From DAIOHQ01 sp036744635 (lineage in GTDB: Bacteria; Planctomycetota; Phycisphaerae; Tepidisphaerales; Tepidisphaeraceae): a stretch of DNA of 15,984 nucleotides. This document shows positions 1 through 7,096 of this stretch, piece after piece. Position 1 is the stretch's first letter. The number at the start of each line of letters is the position of its first letter. A program made the translations under genes and the position numbers. Below the pieces are notes generated by a model that made no database searches, was not told the origin of the DNA, and was given only the letters and a program-made list of their open reading frames with translations. The stretch is taken from NCBI GenBank assembly GCA_036744635.1, contig DAIOHQ010000101.1, forward strand, positions 1 to 15,984, written 5' to 3'.

Positions 1-196
1 GCTGCAAATACTCGCGCTTCGGCGTCGTATACTTGACGTCCCATTGCGCCTCCTGTCCAAAGCAGACACTGGAGGGAGCCAGCCCAAAGGAAATCGCGGC
101 GACCAGGAAACACATCAGCACCCGCCGATGCCGCACCGCTTGAACGGAGTCCATTCGACTCGCCGCCTGAACCACTCGACGAATTCCTCGATTCAT
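1..196 (-). CDS. Secreted protein of unknown function, 5' part only (window edge)
   Basis: The minus strand reads open from an ATG at 196 to the window edge, giving 65 codons without a stop. A Shine-Dalgarno sequence, GGAGGAA, sits six bases upstream of the ATG, which decides the start over an in-frame Met at residue 15. The N-terminus is basic (several Arg within the first 25 residues). It is followed by a hydrophobic segment at about residues 28-45 (CFLVAAISFGLAPS) and then QEAQWDVKYTTPK, which looks like a Sec signal peptide with a long n-region and the start of a mature exported domain. I do not recognise the family; the rest of the gene lies outside the window. Gene 916-1818 is on the same strand upstream, but about 720 bases of repeat-rich DNA separate them, so an operon is unlikely. 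Confidence 0.72.
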   Translation of the reverse strand, partial: MNRGIRRVVQAASRMDSVQAVRHRRVLMCFLVAAISFGLAPSSVCFGQEAQWDVKYTTPKREYLQ

Positions 197-508
197 GGCC
201 GTTCCTCCAATGTTGTCTTGGACGCGCCAATGCTTGCTCAGTTCCAATCAATTCAAGGGGCGGAAACAAGAGAGACACCGCACCCGATTGCGGTCGTAAT
301 CCCGCCCCGTTTGACCTTGGCCATTTCAGTTTTCATTTCACGGCCATCGACGTGCCTCACCTCTGCCGCTCCTCGCACAAAAACCCGCGCGCAACTTGCG
401 AATTGCGCATTTGCCGCGCCGCCAGCGCAACGCCCCAAAACCACAAAATCCAAAACCAGCAAAATATTTTTTCCCCACCCTCAAATCCTAACTCCCGCCA
501 GCGCAAGC

Positions 509-539
509 ATCTGTGCAAATCCGTGCCCCATCCGTGGCC
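509..539. repeat. ATCYGTG decamer-like tandem words
   Basis: Three units begin with ATCTGTG (509), ATCCGTG (519) and ATCCGTG (530), spaced 10 and 11 bases apart. The unit is degenerate after the seventh base. It resembles the other short-word tracts in this intergenic stretch. Confidence 0.55.
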
Positions 540-554
540 AAAATTCCCCCAGGT

Positions 555-584
555 GTTGCGCGCCCGGCGCGCCGCCCGCGCAAC
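555..584. repeat. GC-rich inverted repeat (8-bp arms)
   Basis: The arms GTTGCGCG (555-562) and CGCGCAAC (577-584) are perfectly complementary. The 14-base loop contains the palindrome GGCGCGCC. No T-run follows on either strand, so a rho-independent terminator is not supported. Confidence 0.6.
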
Positions 585-590
585 TCCGCC

Positions 591-604
591 CCTCTATATA
601 GAGG
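591..604. repeat. Perfect 14-base palindrome CCTCTATATAGAGG
   Basis: CCTCTATATAGAGG is identical to its reverse complement. It overlaps a GAGGAGAG purine stretch placed like a Shine-Dalgarno site before the ATG at 613, but that ATG opens straight into heptad repeats. It could be a dimeric-protein operator or the remnant of a displaced gene start; the sequence does not say which. Confidence 0.6.
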
Positions 605-614
605 AGAGCATTAT

Positions 615-656
615 GACGACCAACAACAGACACGAGACCACCTACCACGGCCAATC
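615..656. repeat. Degenerate heptad tract, NACNNNN phase
   Basis: Six consecutive 7-base units share AC (CC in the last) at unit positions 2-3, for example GACCACC at 636 and TACCACG at 643. Read on the minus strand the units become GTC-ending words, the same type as in the 755-789 tract and related to the GTCCGTT heptads at 13879. Confidence 0.55.
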
Positions 657-676
657 TCCGCGCCCCCTCTCCCCCG

Positions 677-707
677 TTCTGCATTCTGCATTTTGCGTTC
701 TGCGTTC
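677..707. repeat. TTCTGCA heptad tract
   Basis: Four heptads in perfect register: TTCTGCA at 677 and 684, TTTTGCG at 691 and TTCTGCG at 698, followed by a further TTC. No complementary arm is seen nearby, unlike the fold-backs at 13879 and 15824. Confidence 0.75.
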
Positions 708-712
708 CCCCC

Positions 713-820
713 AATGTCCCACTTCCCAAGAAAGGTGCGACAAACCCCATTCTTCACAAGTGACCAAGGACAAAGGACTAACGACAATCCAATGTCCCAA
801 AATGTCCCAAAATGTCCCAC
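713..820. repeat. AATGTCCCAA decamers, one separate copy plus three in tandem
   Basis: Three decamers stand in exact tandem at 791-820 (two AATGTCCCAA, then AATGTCCCAC). One further AATGTCCCAC lies at 713-722. The outer identical decamers (713-722 and 811-820) therefore bracket an 88-base segment that includes the heptad tract at 755-789. Confidence 0.75.
755..789. repeat. GACNNAN heptad tract
   Basis: Five heptads in register: CACAAGT (755), GACCAAG (762), GACAAAG (769), GACTAAC (776) and GACAATC (783). On the minus strand these read as words ending in GTC or GTG. The tract abuts the AATGTCCCAA decamers at 791. Confidence 0.7.
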
Positions 821-851
821 ATTTCATTTTCACGCTTCGCCCCTCACCTTT

Positions 852-903
852 TCGCCCATTCGCCGGGTCGCCGTTTCCCTCGCCGCGTCGCCGTGTCGCC
901 GAC
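852..903. repeat. TCGCCGNN octamer tract
   Basis: Six octamers begin with TCGCC at 852, 860, 868, 880, 888 and 896. A 4-base remnant, TCCC, sits between the third and fourth. Only the last two or three bases vary. The tract ends 12 bases before the stop codon of the minus-strand gene 916-1818, that is, just downstream of that gene. Confidence 0.75.
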
Positions 904-915
904 CCTACGCCCACC

Positions 916-1818
916 CTACTTGCCCTTCTTTTTGGGCGCGTGCGCCACCGTCGGATAGAACTCCCCGCCAAAATCCTTCTTGTCTTTGGCCGCATCCGAA
1001 ACCGGCGCGCTCACCGTCTCCAGCGGCGCTCCGGTCAACTTGCGCACCACCGCGGCCTCCTCGGACTTGGTCTCTTCATCCTTCTCGGTGGTCACAAATC
1101 CCGCAAGACTATCTTCCATCGCCTTCAGCCGCGCCTCTTCCTCCGCCGACAGCAGCCCAATCGCCGCAACCGGCCTGGCCGTCGCCGTGGTGCCGTGCCC
1201 GTAGCGGCTGAGGTCCATGGTCTTTTCTTCATCGCGTGGCCGGCGGAAGGCGCCGAATGCGATCAAGTTGACCAGCGTCGGCCAGATGATTCCGATTCCC
1301 ACGAAGCTGCCGGCCATCCAGATCGCCATTTTCGTCGGCGTGTATTCATACCACGCATACCGAAACGCCAGCGGCCAGGTCGGATTTTTCGCCTGAAGCT
1401 TCTTCAGATATTCCACGGGCGTCTCGGTCGGCGCCGCCACGTGCTGGTGCAGGTCCCGCACCGGGATCAGATCGGCCGAGGTCTGAAACACATACTTGAC
1501 GTCATCCAGCACCACCATCGCCGGAATGATCTTGCTGCGATCCTTGGGATCGCGATGCGCTGAAATCGGCCGGCGCTTTTTGGCGAACAGGACGTAATTG
1601 CCGTTCACCCCCGCCACCGGCGGATACAATACCAGCCGCGAAAGCCGCGGAACGCCATTGTCCTTTTCCGCCAAATCCGCCAGCAGCAGGTGCGAATTGA
1701 TCGTCCGCGCCTCGGCCTGCTCCTCGTCGGCCGCCCAGACGCGTATTCCGCCCAGCAGCGCCCCAACCAAGAGGCTGATCAACATCCAATGCCAACGTTT
1801 CAAGTTATCCAAACGCAT
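916..1818 (-). CDS. Two-TM membrane protein of unknown function
   Basis: A 300-residue protein. The ATG at 1818 is supported by a GGAGAGGG ribosome site about eight bases upstream. Residues 11-28 (WMLISLLVGALLGGIRVW) form a first membrane segment after a short basic N-terminus. Residues 32-160 would be a soluble, probably periplasmic, domain, and residues 163-190 (from MAIWMAGSFVGIGIIW) a second membrane segment. The last 110 residues are charged and low in complexity, with KDKKD and a KKKGK end, and should be cytoplasmic. The family is not recognised. The topology (periplasmic domain held between two helices, acidic/basic tail inside) suggests an accessory or scaffold subunit of a membrane complex, which is an inference. 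It is on the same strand as the secretin-like gene upstream, across a 231-base gap. Confidence 0.8.
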   Translation of the reverse strand: MRLDNLKRWHWMLISLLVGALLGGIRVWAADEEQAEARTINSHLLLADLAEKDNGVPRLSRLVLYPPVAGVNGNYVLFAKKRRPISAHRDPKDRSKIIPAMVVLDDVKYVFQTSADLIPVRDLHQHVAAPTETPVEYLKKLQAKNPTWPLAFRYAWYEYTPTKMAIWMAGSFVGIGIIWPTLVNLIAFGAFRRPRDEEKTMDLSRYGHGTTATARPVAAIGLLSAEEEARLKAMEDSLAGFVTTEKDEETKSEEAAVVRKLTGAPLETVSAPVSDAAKDKKDFGGEFYPTVAHAPKKKGK

Positions 1819-1830
1819 ATTTCTTTCCCT

Positions 1831-1840
1831 CTCCCGGGAG
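1831..1840. repeat. Palindrome CTCCCGGGAG at a ribosome-binding site
   Basis: A perfect 10-base palindrome flanked by imperfectly complementary CTTTC (1823-1827) and GAAAG (1842-1846). It overlaps the GGAGAGGG ribosome site of the minus-strand gene that starts at 1818, so pairing could mask translation initiation. It resembles CCCTCTCCCGG at the right edge of the window (about 15970-15980). Confidence 0.45.
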
Positions 1841-2049
1841 CGAAAGGAAGCTCAATGATTTTCCCGCCCCTCCGGAAGACTTCGGGGCTTTGTCCCCCTT
1901 ACTACACAGCAGACCGCCCGCGGTTGACCCCGCGCCGAAATATTACGACGCCCAGCAAACTGAATAGTTCGGATTGTGCCGAAAATGCCGGCCGCCAGGT
2001 CATTGGTGATGCAGCCGTAAGCCGCCGAACCCTGATTGCCTGGTGCATG

Positions 2050-3126
2050 CTATTTCTGCGTTCCTATCGTCAACACCAGATAGATGCGTTTGTTGTCCTG
2101 CGTCTTGGCACGCGGATCGACCGTCATCCCGCCAACCAGGACCGGCCGATTCAGCGGCATCTTCAGCGAGGTCGCAAAATGCGACGCCGACCCATCGACG
2201 CGCTGCATCTCATTGGTCGAAAGCTTCAACGTATCATCCGCCGGCCGGGTCGTGCTCGCGGCCACTTCGCTGTTCACGTGCATCACCCCATCCGCCTTGT
2301 CCCAGTCGCAAACCACGGTCTGCACATGAACGATGGCGTGATCCCCCTGCACCAACGGCCGAATGCGCAGCCTCGCGCCGGACAGGATCATCGACGTGGT
2401 CGGTTTGAAGGCCGCAGCGCTATTTCCGACCACCGGTTCGAGATCGATCAGTGCCGAGCGCATGCGCCCGGAGATCATTTCGATTCCCTGCGAATTCAGG
2501 CAGGAGATTTCGGCGTGGCTGTTCGGCGCCTTTCCCCGCATCTGCTTGAGCACATCGCCATCCACCTCGCGCGGCAGCGATGCCGGCTCGTTCCCCGTAG
2601 GCTTTTTCAACAGATCCTTCAAGTCATCCGGCGCAATCACGATCCAGTCCGCTTCGATGGTTATCGTCTCAGCATTGCCTTTGCGCAGCTCTTCCAGCAG
2701 CATCGCCACCTGCCTGTGGTTATCCACCGAATTGGTAATGATGAGCCGACCCCTAAGCTCTCTGATCGAACCGATATCCCCGCCGCAGTCCTTCCAGGAT
2801 TCCGGCTGGATGGTGTCTTGGATCAGCTTGATGATCTGATCTGTGCGCTCCTTCCGCGTCACCCGGTCATCTGTCGCGGCCTCTGTATCGGCGCCGCTGA
2901 ACATCACCACATCGCCAGAATGGGGCGAAGTGGTCGGCTGGGATGGATACAGTTCTGTCGGCGATAGCGGCGTCGTAGTTCCTGTGAAATCCGGAATGTC
3001 CGCCACGATGTCGCGAATATCATAAACCGATGTCGTCGGCGGGGGCGGAGGCGGATCGTCGGCCATGGCCGCGCGCCCCAGCAGAACGGTCACGATAACC
3101 AGCGCATACGCCATCTTGTGATGCAT
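2050..3126 (-). CDS. Exported secretin-like protein lacking an obvious pore module
   Basis: A 358-residue protein. The ATG at 3126 follows an AGGTG ribosome site. Residues 1-22 form a Sec signal peptide (hydrophobic YALVIVTVLL, AMA before the mature DD). A run of six prolines (25-30) and the segment VYDIRDIVADIPDF (34-47) follow; Y-D-I-R-D-type segments are common at the start of planctomycete secretin-related proteins. Residues 96-150 (IIKLIQDTIQPESW, GSI, then LLEELR) look like a secretin N-type domain. Residues 205-355 end in RPVLVGGMTV and IYLVLTIGTQK, like the end of secretin and type II/III secretion proteins. At 358 residues it is shorter than a typical full secretin and has a single N-domain-like unit. 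It could be a periplasmic relative without a pore. Family placement is from pattern memory and is moderately sure. Confidence 0.68.
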   Translation of the reverse strand: MHHKMAYALVIVTVLLGRAAMADDPPPPPPTTSVYDIRDIVADIPDFTGTTTPLSPTELYPSQPTTSPHSGDVVMFSGADTEAATDDRVTRKERTDQIIKLIQDTIQPESWKDCGGDIGSIRELRGRLIITNSVDNHRQVAMLLEELRKGNAETITIEADWIVIAPDDLKDLLKKPTGNEPASLPREVDGDVLKQMRGKAPNSHAEISCLNSQGIEMISGRMRSALIDLEPVVGNSAAAFKPTTSMILSGARLRIRPLVQGDHAIVHVQTVVCDWDKADGVMHVNSEVAASTTRPADDTLKLSTNEMQRVDGSASHFATSLKMPLNRPVLVGGMTVDPRAKTQDNKRIYLVLTIGTQK

Positions 3127-3217
3127 GATTTCACCTGTTGGTAAATGCCCCGCCCGATCCCCTGAAGTTTTCCGAAAAGTGTCAGCCCACGTTCGTGGTG
3201 GTTGCAGCGCGCACCGC

Positions 3218-4906
3218 TTACAACTCCGGCCTTCGCAGCACCGCTCCGGTATCCGCGCTGGTCACCTGCGATGCGTAGCGCGCCAGATACCCGTAGGTGA
3301 TTTTCGCCGGGTGCCGCTTCCAGGCGGCTTTCCGTTTTGCCAGCTCTTCATCGCTGACGTGCAGGTGCAGCTTGCGGGCTGGGATGTCGATCTCGATCAT
3401 GTCCCCCGGCTGCACCAGGGCGATCGGTCCGCCGGCGGCCGCTTCCGGGGAGACGTGGCCGATCGATCCGCCGCGGGTGGCGCCGCTGAAGCGGCCATCG
3501 GTGATCAGCGCCACCGATTCCCCCAGCCCGCGCCCGGCGATGGCGCTGGTCGGGGCCAGCATCTCCTGCATCCCCGGGCCGCCGCGAGGGCCTTCGTAGC
3601 GGATCACCACCACGTCGCCCGCCTTCACCTTTCCCTCCAGAATGCCGATGTGGGCATCCTCCTGAGACTCGAAGATCACCGCCGGCCCGCGGAATTTCAT
3701 CATGCTCGGCGCCACCCCGGCCGCCTTGATCACCGATCCGTCCGGCGCCAAATTGCCGAACAAAATCGCTAGCCCACCCTTCTCGCTGTAGACCCGATTC
3801 AGCGGCCGAATCACCTCCGGGTCCTTCACCACCGCATCGGAAATATTCTCCCCCAGCGTCTTTCCGGTCACGGTCATCGTGTTGAGCTGCAGCACGCCCG
3901 GCTTTCCCGCGATCGTCTTCAGAATCGCGCTGATGCCCCCGGCGCGGTCGATGTCCTCCATGTGATGGATGCCGCTGGGCGCCACCTTGCAGATATGCGG
4001 CACGCGCTCGGCCACCTCGTTCAGATGGGCCAGCTCGAACGGCTGCTCGGCCTCGATGGCCACCGCCAGCGCGTGCAGAACAGTGTTGGTGCTGCCGCCC
4101 ATCGCCATATCCAATGCGAACGCGTTTTCAAACGCCGCCTTGGTCAAAATATCCCGCGGGCGAATGTTCCTCTGCACCAGCTCGACGATCATCCGGCCGG
4201 CTTCCTTGAAAAGCTCATCGCGCCGCGGATCGACCGCCAGGATCGATCCATTCCCCGGCAGCGCCAATCCCAGCGCCTCGCACAGGCAATTCATGCTGTT
4301 GGCCGTGAACATCCCCGAACACGACCCGCAGGTCGGGCAGGCGTGGGTCTCCAGCTCGGTGAGCTGGGCATCGGTCATTTTCCCGGCCGCGTGCGCCCCC
4401 ACGCCCTCGAACACCGTCGCCAGGTCGATCGCCTTGCCGGTGCTGGGATTCAGGCCCGCCTTCATCGGCCCGCCGGAAACGAAGATCGCCGGCACGTTCA
4501 CCCGCGCCGCCGCCATCATCATCCCCGGCACGATCTTGTCGCAGTTGGGAATGCACACCACCCCGTCGAAGCAGTGGGCCCGCAGCATGGTCTCGACGCA
4601 ATCGGCGATCAGCTCGCGCGATGCCAGGGAATACTTCATCCCCCCGTGGCCCATCGCGATGCCGTCATCGACGCCGATGGTGTTGAACTCAAACGGCACC
4701 CCGCCGGCTGCGCGCACCGCCGCCCGCACCTTCTTGCCCACAACATCCAGATGGGCGTGGCCGGGGATAATCTGCACAAAACTGTTGGCGATCGCGATAA
4801 ACGGTTTGTCGAAGTCGCTCTCCGATTCGATCACCCCCGTCGCCCGCAACAAGCTGCGATGCGGCGCCCGAATCACGCCCTTTTTGATGGTGTCACTGAT
4901 GGCCAT
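3218..4906 (-). CDS. ilvD: Dihydroxy-acid dehydratase (valine, isoleucine and leucine synthesis)
   Basis: IlvD removes water from 2,3-dihydroxy-3-methylbutanoate or its pentanoate homologue to give the 2-oxo acids that precede branched-chain amino acids; it is a cytoplasmic Fe-S enzyme. The 562-residue product shows the family throughout: DDGIAMGHGGMKYSLASREL (80-99), NCDKIVPGMM (121-130), ACPTCGSCSGMFTANSMNC (189-207) and AMGGSTNTVLH. C122 and the Cys cluster at 190-196 supply cluster ligands. Where [2Fe-2S] members carry Pro-Cys-Asn, this protein has PGH (48-50), as in the E. coli [4Fe-4S] type, so oxygen sensitivity is inferred. The start at 4906 is chosen over one 15 codons upstream because GAGGAG lies seven bases before it and an extended -10 promoter lies between the two starts. 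No other ilv or leu gene is in the window. Confidence 0.96.
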   Translation of the reverse strand: MAISDTIKKGVIRAPHRSLLRATGVIESESDFDKPFIAIANSFVQIIPGHAHLDVVGKKVRAAVRAAGGVPFEFNTIGVDDGIAMGHGGMKYSLASRELIADCVETMLRAHCFDGVVCIPNCDKIVPGMMMAAARVNVPAIFVSGGPMKAGLNPSTGKAIDLATVFEGVGAHAAGKMTDAQLTELETHACPTCGSCSGMFTANSMNCLCEALGLALPGNGSILAVDPRRDELFKEAGRMIVELVQRNIRPRDILTKAAFENAFALDMAMGGSTNTVLHALAVAIEAEQPFELAHLNEVAERVPHICKVAPSGIHHMEDIDRAGGISAILKTIAGKPGVLQLNTMTVTGKTLGENISDAVVKDPEVIRPLNRVYSEKGGLAILFGNLAPDGSVIKAAGVAPSMMKFRGPAVIFESQEDAHIGILEGKVKAGDVVVIRYEGPRGGPGMQEMLAPTSAIAGRGLGESVALITDGRFSGATRGGSIGHVSPEAAAGGPIALVQPGDMIEIDIPARKLHLHVSDEELAKRKAAWKRHPAKITYGYLARYASQVTSADTGAVLRRPEL

Positions 4907-4930
4907 GCGCTTCTCCTCGTTGGGAGAACG

Positions 4931-4939
4931 ATCATAGCA
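4931..4939 (-). promoter_or_regulatory. Extended -10 promoter of ilvD
   Basis: The minus strand reads TGCTATGAT, which is a TGn extension plus a near-consensus -10 box. Transcription would start near 4924, about 18 bases before the ilvD ATG, leaving room only for the GAGGAG site. No good -35 box stands at 16-18 bases, as is usual for extended -10 promoters. No leader peptide or attenuator fits in this short leader. Confidence 0.5.
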
Positions 4940-4956
4940 GATTTGGTCCAAAACAA

Positions 4957-4981
4957 GAGGCGGACGCCCTCAGTCCGCCTC
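4957..4981 (-). terminator. Rho-independent terminator after the PilZ gene
   Basis: A perfect 9-bp stem, GAGGCGGAC (4957-4965) with GTCCGCCTC (4973-4981), closes a 7-base loop. Read on the minus strand the stem is followed by TTGTTTTGG, a usable T-rich tail. It lies 26 bases past the PilZ stop codon and directly upstream of the ilvD promoter, so it insulates ilvD from the PilZ transcript. Confidence 0.75.
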
Positions 4982-5007
4982 CTCACAAAAAAATGTTTGG
5001 TTTGCGT

Positions 5008-5358
5008 TTACGCCGCCATCGGCAGCGGATCGAAGGCGACCGCTACGCGGTATCCCAGCGCGCTGGGCTGGCAGCGGATGACGTGGCCGGTGGCATCCCA
5101 GCCGCGGCGCATATCCATTTCCGGAAAGATCACGCTGATCCGTTCACCCGCCTCCAGCGGATGATCGCTGGTGGCCGACAGGCCGCCCATCGACAGGTCG
5201 CGCAGTTCCAGCTTCAGATGCGGCATTTGCAACGCCGGCAGGGTATGATCCAGCCGTCGGCCATTGACGCGGGCCTGAATGTCGCGCCGGGGAAAGATGC
5301 GGCGCTCCGCGCCGGTGGCTTCCGTGATCGATCGAGGCATTTTGAGCAGTGCAACCAT
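5008..5358 (-). CDS. PilZ-domain protein, probable cyclic di-GMP receptor
   Basis: A 116-residue single-domain protein. The PilZ signature is complete: R20-IFP-R24 (RxxxR) near the N-terminus and D54-L-S-M-G-G59 (DxSxxG) about 30 residues later, followed by LEAGERISVIFP and a closing strand GYRVAVAFD. These are the residues that bind cyclic di-GMP in the PilZ family (established knowledge). There is no output domain, so it should act by binding a partner, in motility, secretion or polysaccharide control (inference). The ATG at 5358 has an ideal AAGGAG seven bases upstream. It is divergent from cobA-hemD with about 90 bases shared between them, and a hairpin terminator follows it. Confidence 0.9.
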   Translation of the reverse strand: MVALLKMPRSITEATGAERRIFPRRDIQARVNGRRLDHTLPALQMPHLKLELRDLSMGGLSATSDHPLEAGERISVIFPEMDMRRGWDATGHVIRCQPSALGYRVAVAFDPLPMAA

Positions 5359-5448
5359 TTCGATACTCCTTCGAACTTGGGTTCTCTGCTTTCATCGGTC
5401 AGAACTGTGGGACAAATTACCCATCTTCTGCAAAGGACCCAAATAACC

Positions 5449-7008
5449 GTGAGCGACATAATGACTGGAAAAGTGTATCTGGTGGGCGCCGGGCCTGGCG
5501 ATCCGGGCCTGCTGACGGTGCGCGGCAAGGAATTATTGGAACGTGCGCAAGTTGTTGTGTACGATTATCTTGCGAATCCTGAACTGCTGCAGTTCGCTCC
5601 CCAGGCCGAGCAAATCTACGTGGGCAAGAAAGCCGCAGCCCATTCCTTCATCCAGGAGCAGATCAATCAGCTCCTTGTGGATTTGGGTAAAAAATGGAAA
5701 ACCGTCGTCCGTCTCAAAGGCGGCGACCCCTTCGTCTTCGGCCGCGGCGGCGAGGAGGCCGAGGCGCTGGTCGCGGCCGGCATCCCCTTCGAAGAAGTCC
5801 CCGGCATCACCGCCGCCATCGCCGCCCCGGCCTATGCCGGCATCCCCGTCACCCACCGCGATTTCAACTCCTCCTTCACCTTCATCACCGGCCACGAAAA
5901 AGAGGAAGAATACCGCGACGAGCAGGCCAAACAGCGCGACCCCGCCGCCGGCTCCTCCGACATCGACTGGGCGGTCATCGCCAAGCTCCCCTGCATCGCG
6001 TTCTACATGGGCGTCAAAGCCCTGCCGCGCATCTGCTCGAAGCTGATCGAGCACGGCATGTCCCCCACCACTCCGGCCGCCACCATCCGCTGGGGCACCC
6101 GGCCCGAGCAACGCACCGTGGTCGGCACCATCGCCGATCTGCCGCAGCGCGTCGCCGAGGCGAAGCTGGCGGCGCCGGCCATGACCATCATCGGCCGGGT
6201 CGTCTCCCTGCGGCCGACGATGAACTGGTTCGAGCGCCGCCCGCTGTTCGGCCAGACTGTTCTCGTCACCCGCACCCGCCAGCAGGCATCGGATCTATCG
6301 TCGAAGCTGCGCGAGCTGGGGGCGCGTGTCGTAGAGGCGCCGACCATCGAGCTTGCGCCTGCTTCCGATCCACGAGCGGTGGATGAGGCACTGCTGCAGG
6401 CCGGCACATTCGACTGGATCGTCTTCACCAGCGCCAACGGCGTCACCTACACGCGAGAACGCCTGCGCGATTTGAACAAGGATGTGCGCCTCTTTGGCCG
6501 CGCCAACATAGCCGCCATCGGCGATGCCACCGCCCGCGCCGTCCGCGAGCAACTCTGCCTGCACGTCGACCTCTGCCCCGAATCGTTCGTGGCCGAAGCC
6601 CTGGCCGAAGCCCTCAAGCAGGCCGGCGAGGTGCGGGGAAAGCGCCATCTCCTGCTCCGCGCCGACATCGCCCGCCCGCTCCTCCGCCAGCGCCTCGCGG
6701 CCGACGGCGCCGCCGAGGTGCGCGACATCCCCATCTACGAAACCCGCCCCGCCGCCAGCCTCCCGCCGGAGGTGATCGCCCTGCTGGAGGCCAGGGAGGT
6801 GCAATGGATCACCTTCACCAGCAGCAGCACCGCCAAAAACTTCACCGCCCTGCTAGGCCCGGCCTATCGCGACACCCTAAGCGGCATCAAGTTCGCCAGC
6901 ATCGGCCCGATCACCACCGCCACGCTGCACGACCTCGGGCTGAAGCCGACAGTCCAGGCGGAAACGTTCAACGTGGATGGCTTGGTCGCCGCGATGATGA
7001 AGAAGTAA
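5449..7008 (+). CDS. cobA-hemD: Uroporphyrinogen-III C-methyltransferase / uroporphyrinogen-III synthase fusion
   Basis: A two-domain enzyme of 519 residues. HemD closes hydroxymethylbilane to uroporphyrinogen III, and CobA (SUMT) methylates that product twice with S-adenosylmethionine to give precorrin-2 for siroheme or cobalamin. The CobA half (about residues 8-262) shows VYLVGAGPGDPGLLTVRG, GGDPFVFGRGGEEAEAL and VPGITAAIAAPAYAGIPVTH. The HemD half (about 268-517) starts at TVLVTRTRQQ and contains FDWIVFTSANGV and a later WITFTSSSTAKNF. GTG at 5449 is preferred to ATG at 5461 because AAAGGA (5432-5437) is 11 bases before the GTG and no ribosome site serves the ATG; either gives an intact enzyme. 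The open frame extends upstream to 4993, but that part overlaps the PilZ gene in antisense. No other heme gene is nearby. Confidence 0.93.
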   Translation: MSDIMTGKVYLVGAGPGDPGLLTVRGKELLERAQVVVYDYLANPELLQFAPQAEQIYVGKKAAAHSFIQEQINQLLVDLGKKWKTVVRLKGGDPFVFGRGGEEAEALVAAGIPFEEVPGITAAIAAPAYAGIPVTHRDFNSSFTFITGHEKEEEYRDEQAKQRDPAAGSSDIDWAVIAKLPCIAFYMGVKALPRICSKLIEHGMSPTTPAATIRWGTRPEQRTVVGTIADLPQRVAEAKLAAPAMTIIGRVVSLRPTMNWFERRPLFGQTVLVTRTRQQASDLSSKLRELGARVVEAPTIELAPASDPRAVDEALLQAGTFDWIVFTSANGVTYTRERLRDLNKDVRLFGRANIAAIGDATARAVREQLCLHVDLCPESFVAEALAEALKQAGEVRGKRHLLLRADIARPLLRQRLAADGAAEVRDIPIYETRPAASLPPEVIALLEAREVQWITFTSSSTAKNFTALLGPAYRDTLSGIKFASIGPITTATLHDLGLKPTVQAETFNVDGLVAAMMKK

Positions 7009-7096
7009 CGCTTCGCTCAGGTGTGGTTAGCGCGCCACTTCTCGACCGATGCTGGATTTTGCGTTACAACATCGCGCAACTTCGACAGGAGATCGC

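Larger units (their letters stand above)
197..915. other. Gene-free stretch of about 720 bases, rich in short tandem words
   Basis: No convincing gene is seen here. Open frames exist on both strands but run through simple repeats and into the antisense of the 916-1818 gene. The stretch must carry the promoter of the minus-strand gene that starts at 196. From about 500 rightward it is a patchwork of short repeated words: ATCCGTG-type decamers (509-539), a GC-rich hairpin (555-584), a perfect 14-base palindrome (591-604), three heptad tracts (615-656, 677-707, 755-789), AATGTCCCAA decamers (791-820) and TCGCC octamers (852-903). Positions 197-500 show nothing beyond A-rich patches such as CAAAATATTTTTT near 460-472. 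Confidence 0.7.

Noticed and set aside
615..903. CRISPR array
   Set aside because: Units are 7-10 bases with no unique spacers and no cas genes nearby.
613..1563. Plus-strand open frame starting at the ATG behind GAGGAGAG
   Set aside because: Its first part is heptad, decamer and octamer repeats and the rest is antisense to the membrane-protein gene at 916-1818. The translation has no domain character.
3187..3198. CCACGTTCGTGG inverted repeat as the ilvD terminator
   Set aside because: The stem is only five base pairs with a 2-base loop and no adjacent T-run on the minus strand.
1690..5164. Several plus-strand open frames (1690-2967, 3125-3772, 3962-5164)
   Set aside because: All are antisense to the secretin-like gene and ilvD, with Arg/His-rich low-complexity translations and no ribosome sites.
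4993..5448. N-terminal extension of cobA-hemD
   Set aside because: It lies antisense over the PilZ gene, whose motifs and ribosome site are clear. CobA begins naturally at about 5461.
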